Shown here in pieces: positions 16,365 to 25,982 of a DNA stretch of 64,000 nt. Under the pieces are notes generated by a model. That model had not been told where the DNA came from and did no database searches. It saw only the letters and a list, made by a program, of their open reading frames with translations. The position numbers and the translations under genes were made by a program. How positions within the stretch are numbered: position 1 is the first letter of the stretch; each line of letters begins with the position of its first letter. The stretch is from Streptomyces macrolidinus. GTDB lineage: Bacteria > Actinomycetota > Actinomycetes > Streptomycetales > Streptomycetaceae. The DNA lies in the NCBI RefSeq assembly GCF_023887685.1, contig NZ_JAMWMR010000029.1:1-64000 (forward strand), read 5' to 3'.

Positions 16365-17912
16365 TCAGACGGCCGGCTTCCGTACGGAGGTCGGCTTGGT
16401 GGCGAGAAGCGCGGTGATCTCGTCCGCGAGGTGCGGGCCGAGTCGGCCCCAGCCGTCCTTGTAGCCGTAGACGCTGGCCAGCGTGCGGGCTTCGTAGTCG
16501 CCGTTCATGATCTCGATGTCGTCGGCGGTGATGAGTGCCGGGTGGGCGACACCGACAGCCGCCGAGACCTTCATCAGCTCCATGCGCAGGGTGCGCAGGT
16601 AGACAGCGGCCCGGGTGGCCTTCGAGGCCGGGTCGAGGCCGCGGGCCAGCCACGGGTTCTGGGTGGCGATGCCGGTGGGGCACTTGTCGGTGTGGCACTT
16701 CTGGGACTGGATGCAGCCGATCGACAGCATCGCCTCACGGGCCACGTTGATCATGTCGGCGCCCAGCGCGAAGGCGACCGCGGCGTTCTCGGGCAGGCCC
16801 AGCTTGCCGGAGGCGATGAAGGTCAGGTCGTCGGTCAGTCCCAGCTCGGCGAAGGTGCCGTAGACCCGGGAGAAGCCCATCCGGAAGGGCAGCGACACCG
16901 AGTCGCTGAAGATCAGCGGCGCCGCCCCGGTGCCGCCCTCGCCGCCGTCGATGGTCACGAAGTCGACGCCACGGTCACCACGCGACATCAGCGTGGCCAG
17001 CTCCTGCCAGAAGCCCATCTCCCCCACCGCGCTCTTGATCCCGACCGGCAGACCGGTCTCGGTGGCGAGCAGTTCGACGAAGTCGAGCATCGAGTCGACG
17101 TCGCTGAACGCGGTGTGCCGTGACGGGGAGGCGCAGTCCTCGCCGACCGGGATGCCGCGGATCTCGGCGATCTCCGGGGTCACCTTCGCGCCCGGCAGCA
17201 TCCCGCCCAGACCCGGCTTGGCGCCCTGCGAGAGCTTGATCTCTATCGCCTTGACCGGAGCTCCGGCGACCACGTCCTTGAGCTTGTCGAGGTTGAAGGT
17301 GCCGTCCTCGTTGCGGCAGCCGAAGTACGACGTACCGATCTGGAGAACGAGGTCACCACCGTTGCGGTGGTACGGCGAGAGGCCGCCCTCGCCCGTGTTG
17401 TGCATCGTGCCGGCCAGCGCCGCGCCCTTGTTGAGCGCCGTGATCGCCGCACCGGAGAGCGATCCGAAGCTCATCGCCGAGATGTTCACCACACTTGCCG
17501 GCCGGAAGGCCTTGGCGCGCCCGCGCGGCCCGCCCAGCACCTTCGCCGAGGGCAGCGGGGCCTGCGGGTCGTGCATGTCAGGCAGGACGTCGGTGGCGAA
17601 GGTGCGCTGCTTCAGGTAGGCGTGCCCCTGCATGTGCTCGACGTCGTTGTCGGTTCCGAAGCCGAAGTAGTTGTTCTCCCCCTTCGCCGACGCGTAGATC
17701 CAGGTGCGCTGGTCACGGCTGAACGGCCGTTCCTCGTCGTTGGAGGTCACGATGTACTGCCGCAGCTCCGGGCCGACCATCTCCAGCAGGTACCGGGCGT
17801 GCCCGATCACCGGGAAGTTCCGGAGCAACGCGTGCTTCTTCTGGACAAGGTCACGGGCGGCCACCAGCGCCAGTGCTGTTGCGGTGGCCGTGGCGATGCT
17901 CCGGGCGCGCAT
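16365..17912 (-). CDS. FMN-binding glutamate synthase family protein
   Basis: The 515-residue protein has a single N-terminal membrane-anchor-like segment (ATATALALVAARDLV), then the central FMN/3Fe-4S domain of glutamate synthase: NISAMSFGSLSGAAI, IEIKLSQGAKPGLGG, DFVTIDGGEGGTGAAP and the cysteine cluster CIQSQKCHTDKCPTG near residue 410. It lacks the glutaminase and GXGXG domains of GltB, so it is not a full glutamate synthase. Such stand-alone proteins are widespread, and their reaction is not established. GAGGAGAGG lies eight bases before the ATG. It is monocistronic, convergent with the TPR-like gene. Confidence 0.9.
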   Translation of the reverse strand: MRARSIATATATALALVAARDLVQKKHALLRNFPVIGHARYLLEMVGPELRQYIVTSNDEERPFSRDQRTWIYASAKGENNYFGFGTDNDVEHMQGHAYLKQRTFATDVLPDMHDPQAPLPSAKVLGGPRGRAKAFRPASVVNISAMSFGSLSGAAITALNKGAALAGTMHNTGEGGLSPYHRNGGDLVLQIGTSYFGCRNEDGTFNLDKLKDVVAGAPVKAIEIKLSQGAKPGLGGMLPGAKVTPEIAEIRGIPVGEDCASPSRHTAFSDVDSMLDFVELLATETGLPVGIKSAVGEMGFWQELATLMSRGDRGVDFVTIDGGEGGTGAAPLIFSDSVSLPFRMGFSRVYGTFAELGLTDDLTFIASGKLGLPENAAVAFALGADMINVAREAMLSIGCIQSQKCHTDKCPTGIATQNPWLARGLDPASKATRAAVYLRTLRMELMKVSAAVGVAHPALITADDIEIMNGDYEARTLASVYGYKDGWGRLGPHLADEITALLATKPTSVRKPAV

Positions 17913-17974
17913 GTACGGTCCTCTCCTCGATGCTCGACTCCATCGCCAGGCGGTGGACGTCGTCGTGCCGTGTC

Positions 17975-18000
17975 GGGCGTTGGGCGTTGGGCGTTGGGCG
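17975..18000. repeat. Tandem 7-base repeat
   Basis: GGGCGTT occurs three times in a row followed by GGGCG, in the space between the FMN protein and RNA ligase genes. It may be a slippage-prone site. Confidence 0.8.
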
Positions 18001-18171
18001 GCGGACATGATCAGCGGGTGTCATCGTTCGCCGGAGAACGCGCAATGATATTAGAGGCCCGCGGGGAGGGGTGGCGGGGCGAGGGCGATCGGGCAGTTGG
18101 ACCGGCCCCGGATTGTTGATCCTCCGGAGGCGTCACGGGAATCCCGGTTGCCCGCGGTGCGACGCGGAGCG

Positions 18172-19251
18172 ATGATCCTGCTCATGTTGGATGCTGCGTC
18201 TACGGGTTCCGGGCTGCGGCCGTATCCCAAGGTCCCCGCGGTCTCCGCGGCCTCCGCGAGAGGAGGGCTTGGTGTGTCCGGGGTCCGGGAGTGGGTCGCG
18301 GTGGAGAAGGTGCACGGAGCGCACTTCGCGGTGGTGTGTGACGGCACGGGGGTTCATCCGGCGAAGCGGCGTGAGCCGTTGGACGACGACGCGCTGGACG
18401 GCTTCTTCGGCGTGAGCCGAATCTGGCCGGTGGTGTCGGTGGCGGCGGCCCGCTTCGCCTCCGCACTGCGCGGTGTGCGGGGTGACTCCGCGGTGGTGAC
18501 GATCTACGGTGAGTTGGCCGGTGGACGCTACCCGCACCCGGATGTTCCCGCTGTTGCCGGGGCCGAGCCGGTCCAGACGGGCGTGTGGTACGCGCCGGGC
18601 CTGCACTGGCTGCCGTTCGACGCGTCGGTCGAGAAGGCCGAGGGACGCTGCTGGATCTCCGACCGTGCTGTGCGCGAAGCCGCGGCGAGCGCAGGGCTCA
18701 TCTGCCCTCCCGTACTCGGGTACGGCGCGTTGAACAAGCTCCAGGAGCTGCCTTGTGCTTTCCCTACAAGAGTTCCGGCTCTCTTCGGGCTGCCCGAACT
18801 GGCGGACGATCTCGCCGAAGGCTACGTCCTCAAACCGGCCGGTGAGTGGCTGGAGGCGGGTTCCACAGACACGGGCATGCGCCCGGTGGCCAAGGTGAAG
18901 CAGCGGGCTTTCGCGGAGGACGAGCGGTTCGACGGAGCACGTCCCTACTTACCACCACCGCAGGGAGCCGCCGGAGTTCCCTCCTGGCTCCTGGCCCATG
19001 CCTCGGCACTCCTCACGCCCGCTCGCGCCGCGGCCGTAGTCAGCAAGCTGGGCCCCCGCGCTCCGGTGGATGCCGTGGCCGAGGAGATCACCCGGGATGT
19101 TGCGGAAGACCTCGCCGAAGCGTTGGGAGGCCTGGAGGATGCGCTCTTGCGCTCTCTGGAGCAAGCGCTTCTCCAGGGAGCACGGTCCCTGGCGGTGTTC
19201 GACGCCAAGGACCGCGTTCCCTCCAGGAGAGGCAAGGAAGGTACGCGGTGA
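18172..19251 (+). CDS. Rnl2-type RNA ligase family protein
   Basis: RNA ligases seal 3'-OH/5'-phosphate ends through a lysyl-AMP intermediate. All nucleotidyltransferase motifs of the T4 Rnl2 type are visible: motif I VAVEKVHGAHF (lysine near residue 46), motif III-like YGELAGGRYPH near 112, motif IV EGYVLKP near 221 and motif V VAKVKQRAFAE near 241. The C-terminal 100 residues are helical and resemble the Rnl2 C-domain in size. Codon 260 (18949-18951) is TTA, so translation probably depends on the bldA tRNA and hence on developmental stage. The ATG at 18172 is a choice among several; the TTG at 18097 is possible. No RNA-repair partner adjoins it. Confidence 0.8.
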   Translation: MILLMLDAASTGSGLRPYPKVPAVSAASARGGLGVSGVREWVAVEKVHGAHFAVVCDGTGVHPAKRREPLDDDALDGFFGVSRIWPVVSVAAARFASALRGVRGDSAVVTIYGELAGGRYPHPDVPAVAGAEPVQTGVWYAPGLHWLPFDASVEKAEGRCWISDRAVREAAASAGLICPPVLGYGALNKLQELPCAFPTRVPALFGLPELADDLAEGYVLKPAGEWLEAGSTDTGMRPVAKVKQRAFAEDERFDGARPYLPPPQGAAGVPSWLLAHASALLTPARAAAVVSKLGPRAPVDAVAEEITRDVAEDLAEALGGLEDALLRSLEQALLQGARSLAVFDAKDRVPSRRGKEGTR

Positions 19252-19323
19252 CGACAGCAAGCAGTCGCCTCGGGGGCGCGGGCGGGGCTGGTGGCAACTC
19301 CTGGACTCGGCGGCCACGTTCAC

Positions 19324-19350
19324 CGGGAGCCCCGGGATCTCGGGCTCCCG
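19324..19350. terminator. Hairpin between convergent RNA ligase and VOC genes
   Basis: CGGGAGCCC pairs perfectly with GGGCTCCCG across a nine-base loop, between the two stop codons, so it can end transcripts from both sides. Confidence 0.7.
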
Positions 19351-19371
19351 TGCGCGCGGCCGTGCGTGGCG

Positions 19372-19770
19372 TCAGCGTGCGAACTTCTCGATGGCCGCCG
19401 GGGTGACGGGGGTGAAGAAGTTGACGAGGTTGCCGTCAGGGTCGCGGAACAGCAGCGACCGGTTGCCCCAGGGCATCGTGGTGGGCTCGGTGACGAAGTC
19501 GGTGACGAAACTGGTCAGGTTCTGGTGGACGCGGTCCACGTCGTCGACGAGGAACTCGGTGATCACACTGTGGTTGTCCGCCGGGCGGGCAGAGCCCGGG
19601 GCGAACAGCGGGACGGTGCGGGTGCCGGCGATCGCGAGGGTGGCGCCCGTGGTCTTGAGTTCGGCGAAGTCCTCGGTGGCCCACGTCGCCCGCGCCCCTG
19701 TGGCTCGCTCGTAGAAGTCGACGAGGCGCGCCACGTCGCTGGTGATGATGCGGATCGAGACGAAGTCCAT
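19372..19770 (-). CDS. VOC (glyoxalase/bleomycin-resistance fold) family protein
   Basis: A 132-residue protein of two beta-alpha-beta-beta-beta units: MDFVSIRIITSDVARLVDFYE at the start and LLFRDPDGNLVNFF near the end, the hallmark of the vicinal oxygen chelate superfamily. These bind a metal and act on small molecules or sequester drugs. GGAGATTCCC immediately before the ATG fixes the start. It is divergent from a WYL-type regulator 93 bases away, which probably controls it. The substrate is unknown. Confidence 0.88.
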   Translation of the reverse strand: MDFVSIRIITSDVARLVDFYERATGARATWATEDFAELKTTGATLAIAGTRTVPLFAPGSARPADNHSVITEFLVDDVDRVHQNLTSFVTDFVTEPTTMPWGNRSLLFRDPDGNLVNFFTPVTPAAIEKFAR

Positions 19771-19851
19771 GGGAATCTCCTTGGCCGTGCTGAAGGTGTG
19801 CACGTCGCAGGCTAGGAGGAATAGTGGACAGAATCGGTCCTGTATTCGCGC

Positions 19852-19857
19852 TAGGCT
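19852..19857 (+). promoter_or_regulatory. Putative -10 box of a leaderless promoter
   Basis: TAGGCT ends six bases before the GTG at 19864. The upstream GGACAGAATCGGTCCTGT (19826-19843) has partial dyad symmetry and may be an operator shared with the divergent VOC gene. Confidence 0.4.
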
Positions 19858-19863
19858 GCGGAT

Positions 19864-20853
19864 GTGCCTCGACCCACCGGCCGCGTGCTGACACTCCTGG
19901 AACTGCTGCAGTCGGGCGGCACCCGGACCGTGGCCGAACTCGCCGACCGGCTCGGCGTCGAAGGGCGCACCGTACGGCGGTATGTGGACCATCTGATCGA
20001 TCTGGACGTGCCCGTGGAGTCGGTGCGTGGCCGCTACGGCGGGTACCGGCTGGCTCCCGGGTACCGCTTGCCCCCGCTCATGCTCAGCGACGACGAGGCG
20101 CTGGCCGTGCTGCTCGGCCTGGTCGCCGGCCGCCGAGCGGGGCTGACGACGGCGGAGCGCACGGCGAGCGAGACGGCGTCGGCGAAGATCCGGCGGGTGC
20201 TGCCCCAGCACGTCGCCCGTCGGCTCGACGCGCTGCTGGAAGCTCTCGCCTTCACGGATCAGCCCGGCGAGTTCGACGCGCCGGACGCCGGGGTCCTGCT
20301 TCCGATCGCCGATGCGGTGCGCCACCGCCGGCCGGTCTCGATCCGCTACACCGACCGTGACGGACGGCGCAGCGAGCGCACGCTGCACGCGTACGGGATC
20401 GTCGCCCATGCGGGCCGGTGGTACGTCACGGGCAAGGACACCGAGGTCGGCGAGGACCGAACCTTCCGGCTCGATCGCATCGCGGACGCGCGGACCCTGC
20501 CCGGTTCGTTCGAAGCGCCCGTGGGTCCCGCTCCGGCACAGCGCGTGTTGTCAGGATTCGCCACGGCCGAGTACCGGCACGAGGTGACCCTACGGATCCA
20601 CGGGACAGTAGAGCAGATCCGCGCCCATCTCCCGGCCGGCGTCGCGAGGCTGGAGGAGTACGAGTCCGCGGCCGAGGAGGACCAGGCGACCGAGCGATGG
20701 CTGCGCGTCGAGCTGCGGGCCGAGCGGCTCGACTGGTTGCCTCCGGTACTCGCCGCTCTCGACCGGCCGTTCGTCATCGAGCGCCCCGATGAACTCCGCG
20801 ACCTCGTCATCGCGTTCGCCGACCGCCTCACGTCCCGTGCCCGCCGAGCCTGA
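19864..20853 (+). CDS. WYL-domain transcriptional regulator (YafY-like)
   Basis: The 329-residue protein begins with a DeoR/HTH_11-type winged helix (RVLTLLELLQSGGTRTVAEL, then VEGRTVRRYVDHL) and RGRYGGYRLAPGYRLPPLML, the typical link to a WYL domain. The WYL core is at about 140-215 (PVSIRYTDRDG, HAYGIVAHAGRWYVTGKD, TFRLDRI). WYL domains are thought to sense nucleic acids or small ligands. It is probably a regulator of the divergent VOC gene and of itself. The GTG start follows a TAGGCT box. Confidence 0.92.
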   Translation: MPRPTGRVLTLLELLQSGGTRTVAELADRLGVEGRTVRRYVDHLIDLDVPVESVRGRYGGYRLAPGYRLPPLMLSDDEALAVLLGLVAGRRAGLTTAERTASETASAKIRRVLPQHVARRLDALLEALAFTDQPGEFDAPDAGVLLPIADAVRHRRPVSIRYTDRDGRRSERTLHAYGIVAHAGRWYVTGKDTEVGEDRTFRLDRIADARTLPGSFEAPVGPAPAQRVLSGFATAEYRHEVTLRIHGTVEQIRAHLPAGVARLEEYESAAEEDQATERWLRVELRAERLDWLPPVLAALDRPFVIERPDELRDLVIAFADRLTSRARRA

Positions 20854-21051
20854 CAGCGAGGAGCCCATGTCACGAGATGACAGCCGCTCCGGCTCCGAGA
20901 CCCGCTTGCCCTCCGGCACATTCAGCCGTGCCGCCAGCGACGACGCAAGCGGGGCGGCGCGAACCCCTCGTTCACAGCGAAGACATGGGCGCGTCGGTTG
21001 TCGGACGCGGGGGCTAGGGTCGGCGGCGTACGACCAGCAACAGGAGACCCC

Positions 21052-22004
21052 ATGCCGTCAGGGGCACACACAGCAGGACACCGCTCACGCCCGGTCGACC
21101 GGGCCGCGCCCCCTGGCGCCGATCCCGTTCGAGGTCGAGGCGGTCTTTCCGGAGCTGGCGGGTACGGCCCGCGAGGTCACGCTGCTCTACCCCCGGGCCG
21201 GGCAGCCGGGCCCAGGTGACAGCTCCATCGGCGGACCACTGCTGTGGCCGGCCGACGAGCCCTGGCCGCTGTGCGCCGAACCGGACCACTACAAGCCGCT
21301 CAGCGCGCCCGTCGGGCCCGAGCCGGTCGCGATGGTTCCCGTGGGTCCAGCTGTACGCGCGGGATGTGCCCGGCCTCGAATTCCCCGCCGGTACCGACCT
21401 GTTGCAGATCCTGTGGTGCCCGCTCGTTCACATGGACGATGAGTACGCGGCCAACCCCCGGCTCCACTGGCGCAGTTCGACCCTGATGGCCGCCGCCGCT
21501 ACCGAACGACCGCCCCGCCCGCACACAGCGGAGGAGGACTACCTGCCCCGCCCGTGCACGGTGTCCCCCACACCGGCGGTGGAATACCCCAACTGGGACC
21601 TGTCGGAGGAACTCGGCGAACTGCTCGACGAACGGTTCGAGGCCCTGAAGGAGGAACGGGGCTACGACTACTACGAGGTGGCCACCACGCAGCAGAGCAA
21701 GGTAGGCGGCTATCCGGGGTGGACCCAGCCGCCCGACTGGCCCGACTGCACGGGCTGCGGCACCCGCATGGAACACCTGCTCAGCGTCACCGCCACAGAA
21801 CCGGGCATGGGCCGCTGGCTCCCCTTGGACGACCGGGACCCACGCCAGGACGGTGCCGCAGTGCCGTCCTGGCAGGCCGAGGCGAACCGCGCCACCCTCG
21901 ACACGTTCGGGCACGACATGTGCCTGGGCGACCTCGGCGGCATGTACTTCTTCATCTGCCGCGTCTGCCCCGACACCCCGTACACCCACCGCTACGACTG
22001 CTGA
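21052..22004 (+). pseudogene. YwqG/DUF1963-like gene with two single-base frameshifts
   Basis: The start ATG follows AGGAG and a TAGGGT box (21016-21021). Codons 1-4 read MPSG. Dropping one G of the run at 21061-21064 restores HTQQDTAHARSTGPRPLAPI and then FEVEAVFPELAGTARE with SSIGGPLLWPADEPWP, the entrance signature of YwqG-like proteins. A second extra G in 21343-21345 separates PVAMVP from VQLYARDVPGLEF, after which the frame is open to 22004. The C-terminal half has paired cysteines (DCTGCGTRMEH, FICRVCP) suggestive of metal binding. Both lesions are single-base insertions in G runs, so this is either a young pseudogene or two sequencing errors. The family function is unknown. Confidence 0.75.
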
Positions 22005-22068
22005 GCCCGCCCCAGTCGGCTCGCGCAGAGAGCAATGCGGCCTCGAACGGCGGTCGTACGGGGTTCGC

Positions 22069-22543
22069 TCAGCTAGGCGCCACGGGCTGTTCGAGGAGTT
22101 CGCCCGGTCCGTCGAAGCCGCAGCGCCGGTGGAGCGGCGTACTTCGTTCGGACGGCCACACGATCAACGTGTCCAGGTGGTGAGCGTGCGCATAGCTGCT
22201 CACTTCGTAGAGCAGGGCTCTGCCCAGGCCGCGATTGCGCTGTTCCGGGGTGACGTAGGAGTTCGTCACGTAGCCGAGGGCATCGGAGCCCGGGTAAGGG
22301 CTCGGAACCTTCTCCACAAGGCACACGAACACGTGGCCACACGCACGCCCGCCCACTTCCTCGAGCCAGACACGCCACGGCCCGGCCATCCGGGCACGCA
22401 GCCACCGCGCGCATTCCGTGGTGAACTCCGCCTCGTCCCGCGGAACTTCGTCACCGTCCTCCTCCACCTTGAACTGCCAGCGCATGGCCGCCGGCGCAGG
22501 CGACGTCGTCAAGCCCGGCTCGACGGATCACGACATCACTCAT
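22069..22543 (-). pseudogene. GNAT acetyltransferase with an N-terminal frameshift
   Basis: The intact frame (22069-22512) encodes a GNAT fold: beta strand VWLEEVGGRACGHVFVCLVE, the acetyl-CoA loop YVTPEQRNRGLGRALL (R-x-x-G-x-G/A) and IVWPSERSTPLHRRCGF. The expected first strand MSDVVIRRAGLDDVA is present in another frame starting from the ATG at 22541-22543, and one extra base around 22484-22500 separates it from MRWQFKVEEDG. Such enzymes transfer an acetyl group to amines; the substrate is unknown. If the shift is real, translation might still begin at the TTG or ATG in the second frame and give a protein lacking strand 1. Confidence 0.75.
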
Positions 22544-22802
<259 letters not shown>

Positions 22803-23576
22803 TCAGATACCCGCAGATTCGACCGGACAGACCTCCAAGTCGGCCGCGGAGTAGCGCTTCCTGATCTTGCGACCGGACTCGTCGCGGAGGAAGAAGTACC
22901 ACCGCTGATCCCTGTAGTGCCATACCTTCTCGCCGACGGTGCCTCGATGAGGCGTGTGGTTACGGTCGTTGACCACGACGTGGACGCGCTGGCCGTGTTG
23001 GAACTCGGGTGCCGGGAGCTTGGCACCGTCGCCGGCCAGTACGGCTGCGCGAGCCTGGTCGGTGAGCCGGTCCCCGTCCAGGGCTGCCCTCAGCAGCGAA
23101 CCGGCGGCTGACGCGTCGTGGACGGCTCCGCAGGGAAGCAGGTCATGGAGGTCGAAGCGGCGGCCCTGCTCCTGGTCGAGCCGGGCAGAGCCGTACATGT
23201 ACATCGGTATCTCGGTCCAGCCTCCCGAGGGAAGCTCTCGGTACACCTCGTCCGATCCGCCCATCGCGGCCAGAACCTCGTACCGGGCCAGAGGATGACG
23301 GACGTAGGTCTCGACCACATGCAGGCGCAGATGCTCGGGGATGCGCCGACACAGGGAGACCAAGTCACCAGGCCTGGTGATCAAGTTGATGTACGTGTGA
23401 TCGACGAACCGCTGCACATCGAGCCTCTGCGGATCGAAGTGCTGCTCCTGGCGTTCATGGAGGAGGTCGATGGCTTCGGCGAACACCTCCGCGAAGAGGT
23501 CCTCGTAGGCCCAGAGCCGGAAGGCGTGCATCCGGTCGCCGAGCAACCGGTACCTCTGGCGGCTCGGCAGCGACAT
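22803..23576 (-). CDS. Unknown protein with C-terminal beta-barrel-like domain
   Basis: Soluble protein of 258 residues from the ATG at 23576 (MSLPSRQRYRL); the frame stays open to 23717, but no better ribosome site is visible there. The N-terminal 150 residues are helical, rich in aromatic and charged residues (MHAFRLWAYEDLFAEVF, RRIPEHLRLHVVETYV). The last 75 contain GQRVHVVVNDRNHTPHRGTV and WHYRDQRWYFFLRD, a small beta domain of SH3/KOW type that may bind protein or nucleic acid. I do not recognise the family. It is monocistronic; the start is uncertain. Confidence 0.65.
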   Translation of the reverse strand: MSLPSRQRYRLLGDRMHAFRLWAYEDLFAEVFAEAIDLLHERQEQHFDPQRLDVQRFVDHTYINLITRPGDLVSLCRRIPEHLRLHVVETYVRHPLARYEVLAAMGGSDEVYRELPSGGWTEIPMYMYGSARLDQEQGRRFDLHDLLPCGAVHDASAAGSLLRAALDGDRLTDQARAAVLAGDGAKLPAPEFQHGQRVHVVVNDRNHTPHRGTVGEKVWHYRDQRWYFFLRDESGRKIRKRYSAADLEVCPVESAGI

Positions 23577-23805
23577 CAGGTCATGGACGTCGATGTTTCC
23601 ACCTCGTTCGTCGCGCTGGAGCTTGTCGGCTGTCTGGAGTGTAGGTGATCGGACGGAACCGTCGCCGTCCTGTCCGCGGGTCCTGAGGCCCTCCGCAGTC
23701 GACCGCGTACGCGCCACCCTCCGCCTCGAACTGCGTCAACTCGCCTGCGGCATCACCTACTTGAGGAAGTCCCGGACCTCGTTCTGAAATGGCCATTCAG
23801 AGCCG

Positions 23806-24504
23806 TCAGTTGTTCGTGCCAGGTGCAGCGTGCAGGAGGCCGTTCTCGTAGGCGACCACGACCGCGTGGGTGCGGTTGTTCGCATGCAGCTTGGCGAGGA
23901 TGTTGGTGACGTGGGTCTTGACGGTCTCGACGCTGACCGCGAGCCGTCGGGAGACCTGTTGGTTGGAGAGGCCCTCGGCCATGAGGCGGAGGGTGTCCTG
24001 TTCCCGTTCGGTGAGCGCGGCGCCCTTGGGCGTGCGGTCCCGGCGCGCAGGGGCGGCGAGGGGTGGGCGACGGGCCGCGAGGCGGCGGAGGGTCTCTGGG
24101 AAGATGAGCGCATCGCCGGTGGCCACCGTACGGATGGTCTCCGCGATCTGCGTCGAGGGCGCACGCTTGCGGATGAACCCCGCGGCCCCGGCCAGCAGCG
24201 CGTCCCACACGTATTCGTCGTTCTCGAAGGTGGTGATGACGACGACCTTCGGCGGTTCGGGGATCTCGGCGCGCAGCCGCCGGGTCGCCTCGATGCCGTC
24301 CGGGCGTGGGATACGGACGTCCATCAGCACCACGTCGGGTCGCAGCCGCCTGGTCAGCGGCACGACGTCGACGCCGTCGGACGCCTCCCCCACCACCTCG
24401 ATGCCGGGGCGGGCCGACAGCAGGGTGCGCAGTCCGGCGCGCGTCAACTCCTCGTCGTCCACGACAAGTACGGATACGGCTGCCGTGCCGTCGGGCGCCG
24501 TCAT
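23806..24504 (-). CDS. NarL/LuxR-family response regulator
   Basis: Receiver domain at 8-125 with the acidic pair DDEE, phospho-acceptor aspartate in VVLMDVRIP, Thr in VVVITTF and Lys in FIRKRAP. The LuxR helix-turn-helix is at about 165-225 (LTEREQDTLRLMAEGLSNQQ, VKTHVTNILAKLHANNRT). The 232-residue start overlaps the kinase stop by four bases (ATGA). It is phosphorylated by the adjacent kinase and probably regulates the divergent CPBP gene, as often seen for such pairs next to membrane-protein or ABC transporter genes. Confidence 0.95.
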   Translation of the reverse strand: MTAPDGTAAVSVLVVDDEELTRAGLRTLLSARPGIEVVGEASDGVDVVPLTRRLRPDVVLMDVRIPRPDGIEATRRLRAEIPEPPKVVVITTFENDEYVWDALLAGAAGFIRKRAPSTQIAETIRTVATGDALIFPETLRRLAARRPPLAAPARRDRTPKGAALTEREQDTLRLMAEGLSNQQVSRRLAVSVETVKTHVTNILAKLHANNRTHAVVVAYENGLLHAAPGTNN

Positions 24505-25763
24505 GCCGAGCCCGCCGGGGGCAGCGGCAGGACGACGGACAGGAGCCACTGCCCGTCCGGTGCCGGTCCGGCCGACAACTCCCCGCCCAGCAGCTCGACT
24601 CGCTCGCCGATACCGGTCAGCCCGTGCCCGGTGCGTTCCGTGCCGGACCGCGCGGCGGAGGTGGTGGACTGTCCGGGCAGTGGGTTGGTCACCTTCAGGC
24701 GCAACCGACCCGCGGAGGCGGTCACGCTCAGGCGGACCGCTGAACTGCCACCGTGCCGCAGCGCGTTGGTGAGGGCCTCCTGGAGAATCCGGTACGCCTC
24801 CCGTGAGGTGGTGGCGGGCAACCGCGTCAGGTCGCCCTCCACCTGAGTGGTCAGGTGCGCGCCCGCGCGCTCGGCCTGCGCGGTCAGTGTGTCGAGGGCG
24901 GCCAGGGTGGGTTGCGGCCGGGTGAGGGTCCGCTCGTCGCGCAGGGCGCCGACGACATGGTCGAGGTCGTCCATGGCGGAGCGGGACAGGACCTCGATAC
25001 TGCTGAGCGCGCGTTTGGCCGCCTCCGGGTCCCGGTCGACCAGTTCAAGGCCCGCGGCGGCCTGGATGGTGGAGGCCGTCAGCGTGTGCCCGATGGAGTC
25101 GTGCAGGTCCTGCGCGAGCCGGTTGCGGTGCTCCAGCCGTCGCGTACGTTCCTCCGCGGCGGCGAGCCGTTCCGCCGGGCTGTGGCCCAGGAGCGACGCG
25201 GCGAGACGGCGCAGTACGAGGGTGGCACCCGCCGTCAGGTAGCCGACCGTCAGGAGGCAACCCGCGCTCAGTACCGGTGTCCACGCGCCCCGCCAGCCGT
25301 GCGGCGCGGCGGCGGTGAACCAGCCGAGGGCGATCTCGCCGCCGTCGGACAGCCAGATCCCGGGGAACACGAACGCCGCGAACAGGCCGAGCCCGGTGCC
25401 GCACATCAGCACGCCGCCGATGAGGGTGTGCGCGAGCAACCACGCCGCCGTACGCAGCTGGTCGCCCCAGGACGTGCGCGGGCGGGCCACGGGTACGGGG
25501 AGTCGGGCGTCCAGCAGCGCGCGAGCCAACGCCGCACTGCCGCGCCTGACCCAGCGGGGCAGCGCCATGAGGGCGATCGCCACGATGAACCCCAGCGGGA
25601 GAAGGCCCGCGACGCTCGACGCCGGTGCCCCGGGGCCGAGTACGGCCGCGGTGGTGGCCACCGCGAAGGCGAGCGGTGGCAGGCCCGCCACGGCGCCCAG
25701 ACACGCGAGGGCCCACCCTCGGCACGAGGACCGGCTCACGGCCGGAGCAATCACGTTGCGCAT
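24501..25763 (-). CDS. NarL-type sensor histidine kinase (HisKA_3)
   Basis: The 420-residue protein has four to five membrane segments in the first 185 residues, a short coiled coil (RLAAAEERTRRLEHRNRL), the dimerisation/phospho-acceptor box LAQDLHDSIGHTL, and an ATPase domain with EALTNALRHG and GHGLTGIGERVELLGG. It has no large extracellular loop, so it resembles intramembrane-sensing kinases that respond to cell-envelope stress. The ATG at 25763 is chosen because a TAGAGT box lies seven bases before it. It is coupled to its response regulator. Confidence 0.94.
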   Translation of the reverse strand: MRNVIAPAVSRSSCRGWALACLGAVAGLPPLAFAVATTAAVLGPGAPASSVAGLLPLGFIVAIALMALPRWVRRGSAALARALLDARLPVPVARPRTSWGDQLRTAAWLLAHTLIGGVLMCGTGLGLFAAFVFPGIWLSDGGEIALGWFTAAAPHGWRGAWTPVLSAGCLLTVGYLTAGATLVLRRLAASLLGHSPAERLAAAEERTRRLEHRNRLAQDLHDSIGHTLTASTIQAAAGLELVDRDPEAAKRALSSIEVLSRSAMDDLDHVVGALRDERTLTRPQPTLAALDTLTAQAERAGAHLTTQVEGDLTRLPATTSREAYRILQEALTNALRHGGSSAVRLSVTASAGRLRLKVTNPLPGQSTTSAARSGTERTGHGLTGIGERVELLGGELSAGPAPDGQWLLSVVLPLPPAGSA

Positions 25764-25770
25764 GGGCGGC

Positions 25771-25776
25771 ACTCTA
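25771..25776 (-). promoter_or_regulatory. Putative -10 box of the kinase operon
   Basis: On the minus strand TAGAGT lies seven bases upstream of the kinase ATG, consistent with a leaderless transcript. Confidence 0.4.
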
Positions 25777-25982
25777 GACACCGCGTCGTACGCGTACCTC
25801 CCCCAAAAGAGCGAGCGGCGCCTTACCGCAACGAGCTACTCCTCACTCGCTCCGACCAGCGATGTGCTCTCGCGTCCCGGCCGCCACGGTTGTTCCAGGC
25901 CTCCCGATCACCCAGGACCGCCGCGGCGGACGGCAGTCGGGAGATCGGTCCATCGCACCGCACGCACAGGAGGAACGGCACC

